From Actinophytocola glycyrrhizae (GTDB taxonomy: Bacteria > Actinomycetota > Actinomycetes > Mycobacteriales > Pseudonocardiaceae), in contig NZ_JBHSIS010000002.1 of NCBI RefSeq assembly GCF_042653545.1, forward strand, positions 1,054,001 through 1,118,000: 64,000 bases of DNA, read 5' to 3'. Under the pieces are notes generated by a model that saw nothing but the letters and a program-made list of their open reading frames with translations, had not been told where the DNA came from and did not search any database. The translations under genes and the position numbers were made by a program. This document shows, piece by piece, positions 1 through 8,567 of the stretch. Numbering within the stretch: the stretch's first letter is position 1; each line of letters opens with the position of its first letter.

Positions 1-66
1 CGCGGGCAGCACTTCGTGGAGGCCGGACATCAGCGCGGTCATGTCCGGCAAGCCTAGGAGCGACAC
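1..66 (-). CDS. possible 5' end of a divergent gene (partial, unidentified)
   Basis: An open frame runs off the left edge of the window on the minus strand, beginning at a GTG at 66. Its 22 residues (starting VSLLGLPDMTALMSGL) have coding-like composition, and a weak GGGAA lies about 10 bases upstream. The frame faces away from the ketosynthase operon across a region dense in TTGTCC boxes, which is the usual place for a divergent regulator or enzyme. Too little is visible to name a family. Confidence 0.3.
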   Translation of the reverse strand, partial: MSLLGLPDMTALMSGLHEVLPA

Positions 67-78
67 CGCGAAGTTCCC

Positions 79-136
79 ATTGTCCTTTTGTCCCCTGTCC
101 GGAAGGACAATGCGCCACATTGTTCGAAGGGACAAT
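79..136. promoter_or_regulatory. cluster of TTGTCC operator-like boxes
   Basis: ATTGTCCTTTT at 79-89 is followed by its inverted copy AAGGACAAT at 103-111 and a third, inverted copy AAGGGACAAT at 127-136. A weaker TTTGTCCC lies at about 88-94. Dense inverted and direct copies in the gap between the left-edge minus-strand frame and the ketosynthase III gene are typical of binding sites for a dimeric regulator controlling a divergent promoter. The regulator is unknown. Confidence 0.5.
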
Positions 137-204
137 TGAGCACCACCCGGGCCGCCTACAGAATCGAACGGGCCGAACGCCGGCCCCGCACGGAAAGGAT
201 GTCC

Positions 205-1224
205 ATGGCTGCGGTAATCACCGGGCTCGGGGGCTGGCTGCCACCGAAAATCGTCACCAATTCCGAGCTGTGCGAAACGCTCGACTCGACCGACGAGTGG
301 ATCAGGACCCGCACCGGCATCCAGGAGCGGCGTGTCGTCACCGCCGGTCTGTCCACAAGGGACATCGCGGTGGCGGCCGGTGCCCGTGCGCTGAAGTCGG
401 CAGGCGAGTCGGCCACCGACGCAGTGGTGGTGGCGACGACGTCGGCGGACCGGCTGTGCCCCGCGGTCGCACCGGAGGTCGCGCACCTGCTCGGCCTCGA
501 CACCGTCGCCGCGTTCGACCTCACCTCGGCGTGCTCGGGGTTCCTCTACGGGCTCGCGGTCTCGGCCGGGCTGATCGCCGCGGGCACCGCCGAGAGCGTC
601 CTGTTCATCGGCGCGGAGGCGTTCACCACACTGGTCAACCCGGCGGACCGCAACACCAGGCCGATCTTCGGCGACGGCGGCGGCGCCGTCGTGCTGCGCG
701 CCGGTGAGCCGGACCGGATGGGCACACTGGGCCCCATCGACCTCGGCAGCGACGGCGCGAAGGCCGATCTGCTGGCGATCCCGGCCGGCGGGTCGCGGCA
801 GCGCGCGGAAAGCGGCGGCCTCGGTTTCGACGCGGTGCCGACCGGGGACTGGTACCTGCACATGTCCGGCCGGGCGCTCTACACGCAGGCGGTCGAGCGG
901 ATGACGCAGTCGTCGCGGACCGCGCTGGCGCGGGCCGGGTGGCAGGTCGAGGACGTGGACTGGTTCGTCGGGCACCAGGCGAACGCCCGCATCGTCGCGG
1001 CCGTCGCCGAGGAGCTCGAACTGCCGGCCGAGCGCGTCGCGGGCAACATCGACAAGGTCGGCAACACCCTCGCCGCGTCCATCCCGCTGCTGCTCACCGA
1101 CTACGTCGACCAAGGCGTGCTGCGGCCCGGCGACCGGGTCCTGCTCGCCGCGTTCGGCGCCGGGCTCTCGTGGGGTGCCACCACGCTCGTGTGGCCGGAA
1201 CTCACCGTCGACAGTTTCCGATAA
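205..1224 (+). CDS. 3-oxoacyl-ACP synthase III (KAS III/FabH-like)
   Basis: This is a 339-residue ketosynthase III that would condense an acyl-CoA starter with malonyl-ACP. The complete Cys-His-Asn triad is visible: Cys110 in TSACSGF, His257 in VGHQANA and Asn287 in GNTLAAS. The GDGGGAVVL segment of the family is also present. ATG205 is preferred because GGAAAGG at 192-198 sits six bases before it; ATG199 would touch the Shine-Dalgarno and the upstream TTG at 88 has none. It is the first gene of a nine- or ten-gene run that includes its own ACP, a KAS II and a ketoreductase, so it probably primes a dedicated short-chain pathway and not bulk fatty acid synthesis. Starter specificity cannot be read from the sequence. 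Confidence 0.9.
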   Translation: MAAVITGLGGWLPPKIVTNSELCETLDSTDEWIRTRTGIQERRVVTAGLSTRDIAVAAGARALKSAGESATDAVVVATTSADRLCPAVAPEVAHLLGLDTVAAFDLTSACSGFLYGLAVSAGLIAAGTAESVLFIGAEAFTTLVNPADRNTRPIFGDGGGAVVLRAGEPDRMGTLGPIDLGSDGAKADLLAIPAGGSRQRAESGGLGFDAVPTGDWYLHMSGRALYTQAVERMTQSSRTALARAGWQVEDVDWFVGHQANARIVAAVAEELELPAERVAGNIDKVGNTLAASIPLLLTDYVDQGVLRPGDRVLLAAFGAGLSWGATTLVWPELTVDSFR

Positions 1225-1250
1225 ACAAAGATCCGAACAAGGGACACGTG

Positions 1251-1502
1251 ATGACCGACACTTTCGATGCCGTTGCCGAGCTGCTTTCCGCACGTTTCGA
1301 CATCGAGCCGGAAATCGTTTCGATGACGGCGACGTTCGACGACATCGACCTCGACTCGCTTTCCCAGATCGAGCTGGGCACCGCGATCAAGAAGAAGTTC
1401 GGCGTCGAGATCAGCGACGACGAGCTGGCGGAGATGTCCACCATCGGCGACGTCGTCGACAGCCTCACGGGCAAGCTCGCCGACAAGGGCGTGACGGTCT
1501 GA
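1251..1502 (+). CDS. acyl carrier protein
   Basis: This 83-residue acidic protein has the phosphopantetheine attachment motif LDSL, with Ser36 as the modified residue. The later FGVEISDDELAEMSTIGDVV segment is the normal helix III region of an ACP. It would carry the growing acyl chain for the neighbouring ketosynthases. AAGGGA lies a few bases upstream of ATG1251. Its stop overlaps the start of the next gene (TGATG at 1500-1504), so ACP and KAS II are translationally coupled. Confidence 0.93.
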   Translation: MTDTFDAVAELLSARFDIEPEIVSMTATFDDIDLDSLSQIELGTAIKKKFGVEISDDELAEMSTIGDVVDSLTGKLADKGVTV

Positions 1503-2716
1503 TGGCACCGTTCGCCGCGGCGGTCACCGGCATCGGGCTGGTGACCCCCGCGGGGATCGGGGTCGCCGACAACTGGGCACGGGTGGTGGCGGGCGAGACC
1601 GCGGCGGCGGCCGACCCGGCGCTGGCGGACCTGCCCGTCCACGTTTCCTGCCGGGTACCGGACTTCACGCCGAAGGACCACGGCCTGCGCGGCGCACGGC
1701 AGTGGGACAGGTACACCACGTTCGCGATGCTCGCGGCCAAGGAGGCGCTCGCGCACGCCGGACTGGACCCGCGGGACTGGGACGGCACACGCGTCGCGGT
1801 CGTGCTCGGCTCCGGCGCGGGCGGCACGCTGACGCTGGAGGAACAGCACCGGACGCTCCTTGCGGACGGCCCTGGCGACGTGTCACCGCAGACACTGCCG
1901 ATGGGGCTGCTGAACATGGCGGCTGGCCAGGTGGCCATCGGGTTCGGCGCGCAGGGCCCGTGCCTCGCGCCGTGCACCGCGTGCGCGTCCGGCGCGTCCG
2001 CCATCGGCATCGGCCGCGACCTGCTGCGGCTCGGCGCCGCGGACATCGTCATCGCCGGTGGCGCGGAGGCCCCGATCAGCCCGCTGTACGTGTCCTCGTT
2101 CGCCCGCATGCGGGCGCTGTCCCGCAACCCCGACCCGGCGACCGCGTCGCGGCCGTTCGACTCCGCGCGGGACGGGTTCGTGCTCGGCGAGGGCGCCGGC
2201 GTGCTGGTGCTGGAGTCCGAGGAGCACGCGCTGGCCCGCGGCGCGCGGCCGGTGGCGAAAGTGATCGGCCACGGCGCGTCGGCCGACGCCCACCACGTCA
2301 CCCAGCCGCACCCGGAGGGCATGGGGGCGCGCCTCGCCATGACCGCGGCGCTCGCCGACGCGGGGGTGACCGGCGCCGACGTCCGGCACGTCAACGCCCA
2401 CGGCACCTCGACCGTCGCGAACGACCGCACCGAGTCGGCGGTGATCCGGGACCTGCTCGGTCCCGACGCGCAGGTCACCTCCACCAAGGGCGTGACCGGC
2501 CACCTGCTCGGGGCGGGGGCGTCCGTCGAAGCCGCCTACACCGCGCTCACGGTCCGGCACGGGCTGGTCCCGCCAACGGCGAACCTCACCGACCCGGAGC
2601 CCGGCCTGGACGTCGACCTCGTCTTCAAGGCAGCCCGGCAATCCACTGTGGACATCGCGGTGAGCAACTCGTTCGGCTTCGGCGGCCAGAACGTGTGCCT
2701 CGTCATCGCCAACTAG
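1502..2716 (+). CDS. 3-oxoacyl-ACP synthase II (KAS II)
   Basis: This is a 404-residue decarboxylating ketosynthase of the FabF type. It keeps the Cys-His-His triad: Cys161 in TACASGAS, His300 in VNAHGTST and His334 in KGVTGHLLGAG, with the conserved Lys329. It is therefore an active elongating synthase and not a chain-length-factor partner, and no chain-length-factor gene is next to it. It follows the ACP with a one-base overlap. Together with the KAS III and the FabG-like reductase it makes a minimal set able to build and reduce a short polyketide or fatty acyl chain on the ACP. Confidence 0.92.
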   Translation: MAPFAAAVTGIGLVTPAGIGVADNWARVVAGETAAAADPALADLPVHVSCRVPDFTPKDHGLRGARQWDRYTTFAMLAAKEALAHAGLDPRDWDGTRVAVVLGSGAGGTLTLEEQHRTLLADGPGDVSPQTLPMGLLNMAAGQVAIGFGAQGPCLAPCTACASGASAIGIGRDLLRLGAADIVIAGGAEAPISPLYVSSFARMRALSRNPDPATASRPFDSARDGFVLGEGAGVLVLESEEHALARGARPVAKVIGHGASADAHHVTQPHPEGMGARLAMTAALADAGVTGADVRHVNAHGTSTVANDRTESAVIRDLLGPDAQVTSTKGVTGHLLGAGASVEAAYTALTVRHGLVPPTANLTDPEPGLDVDLVFKAARQSTVDIAVSNSFGFGGQNVCLVIAN

Positions 2717-2880
2717 CCTCCCCGGAATCACGAGTGTTGGTCGCGATCCGGCCGACGGCGCGGAGGCCGAGGTTGGACAGTGGCTGGGTGTCGTCACGTT
2801 CCCCTGAGGTGACTGCTGATCAGGTGCGGACGTTCGCGCAAAGATCCACGGAACAGGCCCTAGACCAAAGGAAGTACCCG

Positions 2881-4731
2881 ATGACCATCGCCACCGCCCC
2901 GACCAGGGCGCCCGGCGCGCACGAACGGACCGCGGCCGACCTCGTCCGGCTGGTCTACGACGGTGACTACGAGCGGGTCCACGCGGACATCCGCGCCACC
3001 TTGTTCGACCCGGTCTTCGACCCCCGCCCCGGCCTCACCATGGACGAGGCGGGCAAGCTGGCCTACGAGCGGTCCCGGTTCCTGCACGCGGAACTGGGTC
3101 GCCCGAGCGCCGTGGTGGCCGACCCGGCGCGGCTGTTCGCGCTCGCCGAGTGGCCCTCGGTGCTGGACGTCTCCGTGTTCTCGCTGCTGATGGTGCACTA
3201 CAACCTCACCTTCGGGACCGTGGCCGACCATGGGGCCGGCCGCACCGACCTCGACGACCTGGTCGGCGACCTAGACTCGCTCGCCGCGTTCGGCCCGTAC
3301 ATGGCGACCGAACTCGGCTACGGCAACAACGTCGCCGCGCTGCGCACCGAAGCCGTCTACGACCGGGAGAGCGGCACGTTCACGCTGAACACGCCGGACG
3401 CGCTCGCCCAGAAGTACATGTCCTACAGCGGTTTCGCCGACATCCCGAAGGTCGCGGTCGTGCTGGCGCGGCTGAAGGCCGACGGCAAGGACCACGGCGT
3501 GTACCCGTTCCTGGTCCGCATCAGCGACGAGAACGGTCTGCGCCCCGGCGTGCACGCGGCGCCGTGTCCCGAGAAACCCGTGCAGGGCCTGGACAACGGC
3601 GTCACCTGGTTCGACCACGTGCCGGTTCCCCGGCGGGGTCTGCTGCTCGGCGACATGGGCGAGTTCACCGAGGACGGTACGTTCCGGCCGACGGGCGGCA
3701 ACGCCCGCAGGCGGTTCCTGCGGTCCATGACCCGCATCCAGCCGGGCAGACTGTGCGTGTCGTCCTCCGCGATCGGCGCCGGCCGCGCCAGTGTCTACAT
3801 CGCACTCCGCTACGCCCGGCAGCGGCTGGTCAACGCCCCGGGCCGCAAGGAGATGCCGGTCATCGAATACCGCAGCCACCAGCTCGCGGTGTTCACCGCA
3901 CTGTCCACTGTGTACGCCATGTCGTTCCTCCTCAACCGAGGCAAGCGTGCCTACCTGGCCGCCGCCGGTGCGGTGGACGCCGAGCTGAACTCGCTCATCG
4001 CCATCACCAAGGCGTTGTCGACCTGGCAGATGACCGACGTGATCACCGCGATGCGCGAGCGCTGCGGCGCGCAGGGCATGTTCAGCGCCAACCGGATCGC
4101 GGACTACGTCTCGCTGTTGCAGGGCCTGGTCACCGCGGAGGGCGACAACAAGGTGCTGCTGGCGACCACCGCCGCGCAGTTGCTCGCCACCGAGGAGACC
4201 GGGCCCGCGCCGGCCCCGCCCGACGGCGCGGCCCACGACATCCTCGACCCCGCGCTGCACCGGGCGCTGCTCGGCTACCGCGAGCGCGCGCTGCGCGAGT
4301 CGGCGCGGTCGGCGATGCACGACGACACCGTCGAGCGGACCTATCTGGACGCCTGGAACGGCACCATGAACACCGCGCTGGCCATGGCCAGGACACGCGG
4401 GGTGCGGCTGGCCGTCGAGGAGTTCCACGCGGCGGTCGAGCGCGCGGAGGACGCCGACGCGACGAACGGGCTGGCGTTGCTCGCCGCGCTGTACGCGCTG
4501 ACCGAGATCCACCGCGACGCGGGCTGGTACCTGGCCCGTGGGGTGCTGACCGCCGCCCAGGTGGAGCGGCTGCCCGCGACGCTCGACGAGCTGTGCCCGA
4601 GGATCCTGCCCCTCGCCGACGCGCTGGCCGACGGGTTCGCGCTCACGCCGGAGCTGGTGCGTGCCCCGATCGCGGCGGACGACTACGTCGCCGCGTTCGG
4701 TGCGGTCGCGGACACCCGGCCGGAGCGCTGA
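2881..4731 (+). CDS. acyl-CoA oxidase/acyl-CoA dehydrogenase family protein
   Basis: This 616-residue protein has the size and layout of acyl-CoA oxidases: an N-terminal helical part, a middle beta domain with GYGNNVAALRTEA and FTLNTPDALAQKYMSYSG, and a long C-terminal helical half. The family oxidises acyl-CoA or acyl-ACP to the trans-2-enoyl thioester with FAD, passing electrons to oxygen or an acceptor. AAGGAAG precedes ATG2881. A 164-base gap separates it from the KAS II gene, so a second promoter is possible, although none is convincing. In this context it probably desaturates the ACP- or CoA-bound chain. Confidence 0.85.
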   Translation: MTIATAPTRAPGAHERTAADLVRLVYDGDYERVHADIRATLFDPVFDPRPGLTMDEAGKLAYERSRFLHAELGRPSAVVADPARLFALAEWPSVLDVSVFSLLMVHYNLTFGTVADHGAGRTDLDDLVGDLDSLAAFGPYMATELGYGNNVAALRTEAVYDRESGTFTLNTPDALAQKYMSYSGFADIPKVAVVLARLKADGKDHGVYPFLVRISDENGLRPGVHAAPCPEKPVQGLDNGVTWFDHVPVPRRGLLLGDMGEFTEDGTFRPTGGNARRRFLRSMTRIQPGRLCVSSSAIGAGRASVYIALRYARQRLVNAPGRKEMPVIEYRSHQLAVFTALSTVYAMSFLLNRGKRAYLAAAGAVDAELNSLIAITKALSTWQMTDVITAMRERCGAQGMFSANRIADYVSLLQGLVTAEGDNKVLLATTAAQLLATEETGPAPAPPDGAAHDILDPALHRALLGYRERALRESARSAMHDDTVERTYLDAWNGTMNTALAMARTRGVRLAVEEFHAAVERAEDADATNGLALLAALYALTEIHRDAGWYLARGVLTAAQVERLPATLDELCPRILPLADALADGFALTPELVRAPIAADDYVAAFGAVADTRPER

Positions 4732-4732
4732 C

Positions 4733-5143
4733 ATGGCCCGTCACCTCTACCGCTGCCCGCTGCGCTGGGCGGACATGGACGTCTACGGCATCGTCAACAA
4801 CGTGATGTACCTGCGCCTGCTGGAAGAGGCGCGCGTGGACTTCGTCTTCCGCATGGCGCCGACCGAGGGCGACGCGTTCTTCCGGGACGGCTCGGTCGTG
4901 GTCCGGCACGAGATCGACTACAAGGACCGCCTGACCCACCGGCATGAGCCGGTGGACATCGAGATGTGGGTGTCGGACCTGCAGACCGCGACCGTCACGG
5001 TGTCCTACGAGGTCCGCGACGGCGACCGGCTGTGTGCCAGGGCCTCGACGGTGATGGCGCCGTTCGACTACCGCAAGAACCGGCCGCGGCGGCTCACCGA
5101 CGCGGAGATCGGGTTCTTCGAGAAGTACCTCGAGACGAGCTGA
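4733..5143 (+). CDS. hot-dog fold acyl thioesterase (4-hydroxybenzoyl-CoA thioesterase family)
   Basis: This 136-residue protein starts with the 4HBT signature RWADMDVYGIVNNVMYLRLLE. The Asp and the Asn-Asn-Val-Met-Tyr stretch mark the catalytic segment of this family, followed by the strand pattern of a single hot-dog domain. It starts two bases after the acyl-CoA oxidase stop. It probably releases the finished acyl chain from CoA or ACP as a free acid. Actinomycete relatives often act as housekeeping thioesterases, but the tight operon position argues for a dedicated role. Confidence 0.85.
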   Translation: MARHLYRCPLRWADMDVYGIVNNVMYLRLLEEARVDFVFRMAPTEGDAFFRDGSVVVRHEIDYKDRLTHRHEPVDIEMWVSDLQTATVTVSYEVRDGDRLCARASTVMAPFDYRKNRPRRLTDAEIGFFEKYLETS

Positions 5144-5149
5144 GGGGTC

Positions 5150-6025
5150 ATGCGACTGCTGCGAACCGGGCCGCCCGGGGAAGAAGTGCCGTGTGCGGTG
5201 GACCGCGACGGCGTGGTGCGCTGCCTGTCGGCGTGGGTGCCGGACTGGACCGGCGCCGCGCTCTCGCCCGCCGCGCTCACCGAGCTGGCCGGCAGGCTGG
5301 CCGGCTCGGCCAATGAGCTGCCCGAGGTGCGGCTCGACGAGGTGCGGACCGGCCCGCCGGTGCCCGCGGGCGGCCAGCTGATCTCGGTGGGCCTGAACTA
5401 CCGCTGCCACGCCGCGCAGGCGGGCATGGCGATCGGCCCCGAGCCGGTGATCTCGACCAAGTCGCCGTGGGCGCTGGCGGGCCCGCACGACGACCTGCTG
5501 CTGCCGCCCGGCGCCGAGCGGGTCGACTGGGAGGTGGAGTTGGCCGTCGTCATCGGCACGGAGGCCAGGTACCTGCCGGACGAGGACGCCGCCCGCGCCG
5601 TGATCGCCGGGTACTGCACGGCCAACGACGTGTCCGAGCGGTCATGGCTGCTCGACCGTGGCGGGCAGTGGGTGAAGGGCAAGTCGTTCGAGACGTTCGC
5701 GCCGCTGGGGCCCTACCTGGTGACCCCGGACGAGGTGGGCGATCCGGCCGCGCTGCGGCTGACCACCCGCGTCAACGGCGAGTTCATGCAGGACGCCAAG
5801 ACCGGCGAGATGGTGTTCGGCGTGCCGTGGCTGATCCGGTACCTGACGCACTTCATGGTGCTGCGGCCCGGCGACGTGGTGCTCACCGGCTCGCCTTCCG
5901 GGGTGGCGCTGCGCCGGATCGACGAGCCGTACCTGCAGCCGGGAGACGTGGTCGAGGTCGAGGTGGAACGCCTCGGCGCCCAGCGGCAGCGGTGCCGTGC
6001 ACACGGAGAGGAGCCGCGACGGTGA
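5150..6025 (+). CDS. fumarylacetoacetate hydrolase (FAH) family protein
   Basis: This 291-residue protein has the FAH-fold core. DWEVELAVVIG carries the metal-binding Glu128 and Glu130, TANDVSER carries the next acidic ligand near Asp160, and the GDVVLTGSPSG motif is near the C-terminus. Members hydrolyse acylpyruvates, decarboxylate oxaloacetate or hydrate 2-oxo-4-enoates, always on 2-oxo acids with a divalent metal. Next to an aminotransferase this suggests processing of a 2-oxo acid before transamination. Its stop overlaps the GTG of the aminotransferase by four bases (GTGA), so the two are coupled. Confidence 0.85.
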   Translation: MRLLRTGPPGEEVPCAVDRDGVVRCLSAWVPDWTGAALSPAALTELAGRLAGSANELPEVRLDEVRTGPPVPAGGQLISVGLNYRCHAAQAGMAIGPEPVISTKSPWALAGPHDDLLLPPGAERVDWEVELAVVIGTEARYLPDEDAARAVIAGYCTANDVSERSWLLDRGGQWVKGKSFETFAPLGPYLVTPDEVGDPAALRLTTRVNGEFMQDAKTGEMVFGVPWLIRYLTHFMVLRPGDVVLTGSPSGVALRRIDEPYLQPGDVVEVEVERLGAQRQRCRAHGEEPRR

Positions 6026-7089
6026 CTGTCGCGTTCGAGGTCGAGCCGGTCGAGCGGACACCGGCGCGGGAGCGGGCACGGTTGATGGCGGGCGCCCCGT
6101 TCGGCGAGGTGTTCACCGACCACATGGTCACGGTGCGCTGGTCGGCGGCGCGGGGCTGGCACGACGCCCGGCTGCGTGCGCACGCCCCGCTGGTGCTCTC
6201 CCCCGCGGCGCAGGTTTTCCACTACGGCCAGGAGATCTTCGAGGGCATGAAGGCCTACCGGACGGCGGGCGGCCCGGTGGTGACCTTCCGCCCGTACGCC
6301 AACGCGGAGCGGTTCGCCGCCTCCGCGACCAGGATGGCCATGCCGGAGCTGCCCGCCGAGCTGTTCGTCGGGGCGCTGGAGACCCTCGTCGCGGCCGACC
6401 GGGAGTGGGTGCCCGAGCAGGAGGGGCACAGCCTGTACCTGCGGCCGTTCATGATCGCCACGCAGCCGACGCTCGGCTTCTACCGGCCCGCGCAGGAGTA
6501 CCTGTTCGTGGTGATCGCCGCCCCGGCCGGGGCGTACTTCGCCGGGCGGCCGATGACCGTGTGGCTGGAGACCGAGTACACGCGGGCCGCGCCGGGCGGC
6601 ACCGGTGCGGCCAAGTGCGGTGGCAACTACGCGGGCACGCTCGTGGCGCAGCGGCGGGCCGCGGACCGGGGCTGCGACCAGGTGGTGTGGTTGCGCGACG
6701 GCCACGTCGACGAGATGGGCACCAGCAACCTGTTCTTCGTCTACGGCGACGAGGTGGTGACGCCCCCGCTCGGCGACACGATCCTCGCCGGGGTCACCAG
6801 GGACTCGGTGCTGACGCTCGCCGCCGACCTCGGCTACCGGGTCGCGCAGCGGCCCGTGACCGTGACCGCGTGGCGCGCCGACGCCGAACAGGGGCGGCTG
6901 ACCGAGGTGTTCTCGTCCGGCACCTCGTCGATGATCACGCCGGTCGGCCACGTCCGCGCCGCGGACGGCGGGTTCACCGTCGGCGACGGCGCGGCCGGCA
7001 CGGTCACCACGCGGCTGCGCGCGGAACTGCTCGGCATCCAGACCGGCGTGCGGCCCGACCCGCACGGCTGGGTCCACAAGATCGCGTAG
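6022..7089 (+). CDS. branched-chain amino acid aminotransferase (class IV PLP)
   Basis: This 355-residue fold-type IV aminotransferase is of the IlvE kind. The PLP-binding lysine is Lys198 in GTGAAKCGGNYAG. QVFHYGQEIFEGMKAYR and DEMGTSNLFF are diagnostic of branched-chain transaminases. It would convert a 2-oxo acid to an L-amino acid using glutamate. GTG6022 is chosen because it forms a four-base overlap with the FAH stop. It is embedded between biosynthetic genes and upstream of an AzlCD exporter, so it is more likely to make a secondary amino acid than to serve primary isoleucine, leucine and valine metabolism. Confidence 0.92.
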   Translation: MTVAFEVEPVERTPARERARLMAGAPFGEVFTDHMVTVRWSAARGWHDARLRAHAPLVLSPAAQVFHYGQEIFEGMKAYRTAGGPVVTFRPYANAERFAASATRMAMPELPAELFVGALETLVAADREWVPEQEGHSLYLRPFMIATQPTLGFYRPAQEYLFVVIAAPAGAYFAGRPMTVWLETEYTRAAPGGTGAAKCGGNYAGTLVAQRRAADRGCDQVVWLRDGHVDEMGTSNLFFVYGDEVVTPPLGDTILAGVTRDSVLTLAADLGYRVAQRPVTVTAWRADAEQGRLTEVFSSGTSSMITPVGHVRAADGGFTVGDGAAGTVTTRLRAELLGIQTGVRPDPHGWVHKIA

Positions 7090-7100
7090 AGAGGGTTGGC

Positions 7101-7820
7101 ATGACGCGTTCGGTTCTCGTGACCGGTGGCAACCGGGGCATCGGGCACGCGATCGTGACCGCGTTCGCGCAGGCGGGCGACCGGGTTGCCTACACCTGCC
7201 GGACGGGGCCGCCACCGGACGACCTGACCGCGCTCGGCGCGCGGGCGGTGCGCTGTGACGTCACCGACCGCGAGGACGTCGAGCAGGCGTTCAAGGAGGT
7301 CGAGGAGGCGCACGGTCCGGTGGGGGTGCTCGTCGCGAACGCGGGCATCACGCGAGACAACCTGGTGCTGCGCATGAGCGAGGAGGACTTCGCCGCCGTC
7401 GTCGAGACCAACCTGACCGCCACGTTCCGCCTCGTGCGGCGGGCGACCGCGGGCATGCTCGCCGAACGGGCCGGGCGGGTCGTGCTGATCTCGTCGGTCA
7501 ACGGGCTGCGTGGCGCCGCCGGCCAGGCGAACTACGCCGCGACCAAGGCGGGCCTGATCGGGTTCGCCCGTTCGTACGCCCGTGAGCTCGGCAGGCGCGG
7601 GGTGACGTGCAACGTGGTGGCGCCTGGGTTCGTGGACACCGACATGACCAGTGGGCTTGGCGAGCGGGTGCGGGCCGGGATGATCGAGCAGATCCCGCTG
7701 GGCCGCACCGCGCGGCCGGCGGAGGTGGCGGCCGCGGTGCGGTTCCTGGCGTCACCGGAGGCCGCCTACATCACCGGCGCGGTCCTCCCGGTCGACGGCG
7801 GGCTCGGCATGGGGCACTGA
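7101..7820 (+). CDS. 3-oxoacyl-ACP reductase (FabG-like SDR)
   Basis: This is a 239-residue classical short-chain dehydrogenase. The cofactor loop is TGGNRGIG. The catalytic residues are Ser132 in ISSVNG, Tyr145 and Lys149 in YAATKAG, with Asn104 in the active-site tetrad. The C-terminal AAYITGAVLPVDGGLGMGH is typical of FabG. It would reduce the beta-ketoacyl-ACP made by the two ketosynthases with NADPH. No dedicated dehydratase or enoyl reductase is nearby, so the chain may remain hydroxylated or be unsaturated through the acyl-CoA oxidase. Confidence 0.9.
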   Translation: MTRSVLVTGGNRGIGHAIVTAFAQAGDRVAYTCRTGPPPDDLTALGARAVRCDVTDREDVEQAFKEVEEAHGPVGVLVANAGITRDNLVLRMSEEDFAAVVETNLTATFRLVRRATAGMLAERAGRVVLISSVNGLRGAAGQANYAATKAGLIGFARSYARELGRRGVTCNVVAPGFVDTDMTSGLGERVRAGMIEQIPLGRTARPAEVAAAVRFLASPEAAYITGAVLPVDGGLGMGH

Positions 7821-7821
7821 T

Positions 7822-7859
7822 CGTTCGGCATACCATACGAACGTTCGACTTGACGAACG
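7822..7859. promoter_or_regulatory. overlapping CGTTCG/CGAACG palindromes before azlC
   Basis: CGTTCG at 7822-7827 pairs with CGAACG at 7838-7843, and an overlapping CGTTCG at 7842-7847 pairs with CGAACG at 7854-7859. The boxes fill the 57-base gap between the reductase and azlC. They look like an operator for a dimeric repressor, possibly TetR type, that could regulate the exporter genes separately. Which regulator binds is not known. Confidence 0.5.
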
Positions 7860-7877
7860 GAGTGTGCGGACCACATC

Positions 7878-8567
7878 ATGTCCCCCATGCGTTCGGTATG
7901 GCAAACACTCGACCGTCGCCTGCTGACCGACGCGGCCCTGGTGTCCGTGGCCGTCGGGTTGATCGGGCTCTCCTACGGCGCCACCGCGGTCGCGGCCGGG
8001 TTCCCGCTGTGGCTGCCGGTGGTGCTCGGCGCGCTCGTGCTGGCTGCCGGGTCGGAGTTCCTCTTCGTGGGCATCGTCGGGGCCGGCGGCAGTCCGGTGG
8101 CGGCGCTGCTCGCCGGACTGCTGGTCAACGCGCGGCACATTCCGTACGGCCTGGCGGTGCCCGACGTGCTCGGCCGCGGCTGGCGCCGCGTGCTCGGCGT
8201 GCACCTGATGAACGACGAGACCGTGGTGATGGCCATCGCGCAGGAGGAGCACGAGCGGCAGCGGGCCGCGTACTGGGCGTGCGGGCTCGGCATCCTGGTG
8301 ATCTGGCCGCTCAGCGCGGCGGCGGGCGGGCTCATCGGCAGTGTCGTGCCCGACACCGACGCGCTCGGCCTCGACGCCATGTTCCCCGCGGTACTGCTCG
8401 CGCTGATCCTGCCCGCCCTGCGGGACCGGACCACGTTGTCCTCGGCCGTGGTCGGGGCGCTCCTCGCGCTGGCCGCGACCCCGTTCCTGCCCGCCGGGCT
8501 GCCCGTTCTGGTGGCACTGGCCGGGGTGCTGCTGAGCGTGCCTGCCGCGCGGGGTGGTGCGACGTGA
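7878..8567 (+). CDS. azlC: AzlC family branched-chain amino acid exporter, large subunit
   Basis: This 229-residue polytopic membrane protein shows the AzlC pattern: an early GLSYGATAVAAG, then EFLFVGIVGAGGSP and the signature LLVNARHIPYGLAV. With AzlD it forms a two-component exporter for branched-chain amino acids and their analogues; the Bacillus pair was found through resistance to 4-azaleucine. A second ATG at 7887 is possible because the Shine-Dalgarno is weak. Its TGA overlaps the azlD GTG by four bases. Placement after the transaminase suggests export of, and self-protection from, the operon's product. Confidence 0.88.
   Translation: MSPMRSVWQTLDRRLLTDAALVSVAVGLIGLSYGATAVAAGFPLWLPVVLGALVLAAGSEFLFVGIVGAGGSPVAALLAGLLVNARHIPYGLAVPDVLGRGWRRVLGVHLMNDETVVMAIAQEEHERQRAAYWACGLGILVIWPLSAAAGGLIGSVVPDTDALGLDAMFPAVLLALILPALRDRTTLSSAVVGALLALAATPFLPAGLPVLVALAGVLLSVPAARGGAT

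Noticed and set aside
1465..2797. Long antisense frames opposite the KAS II gene
   Set aside because: These are typical shadow frames of high-GC coding DNA with Arg/Ala/Gly/Pro-rich translation and no motif.
2717..2880. Possible second promoter between KAS II and the acyl-CoA oxidase
   Set aside because: No -35/-10 pair with good spacing is seen; only a weak GTCAC...GTGAC inverted repeat.
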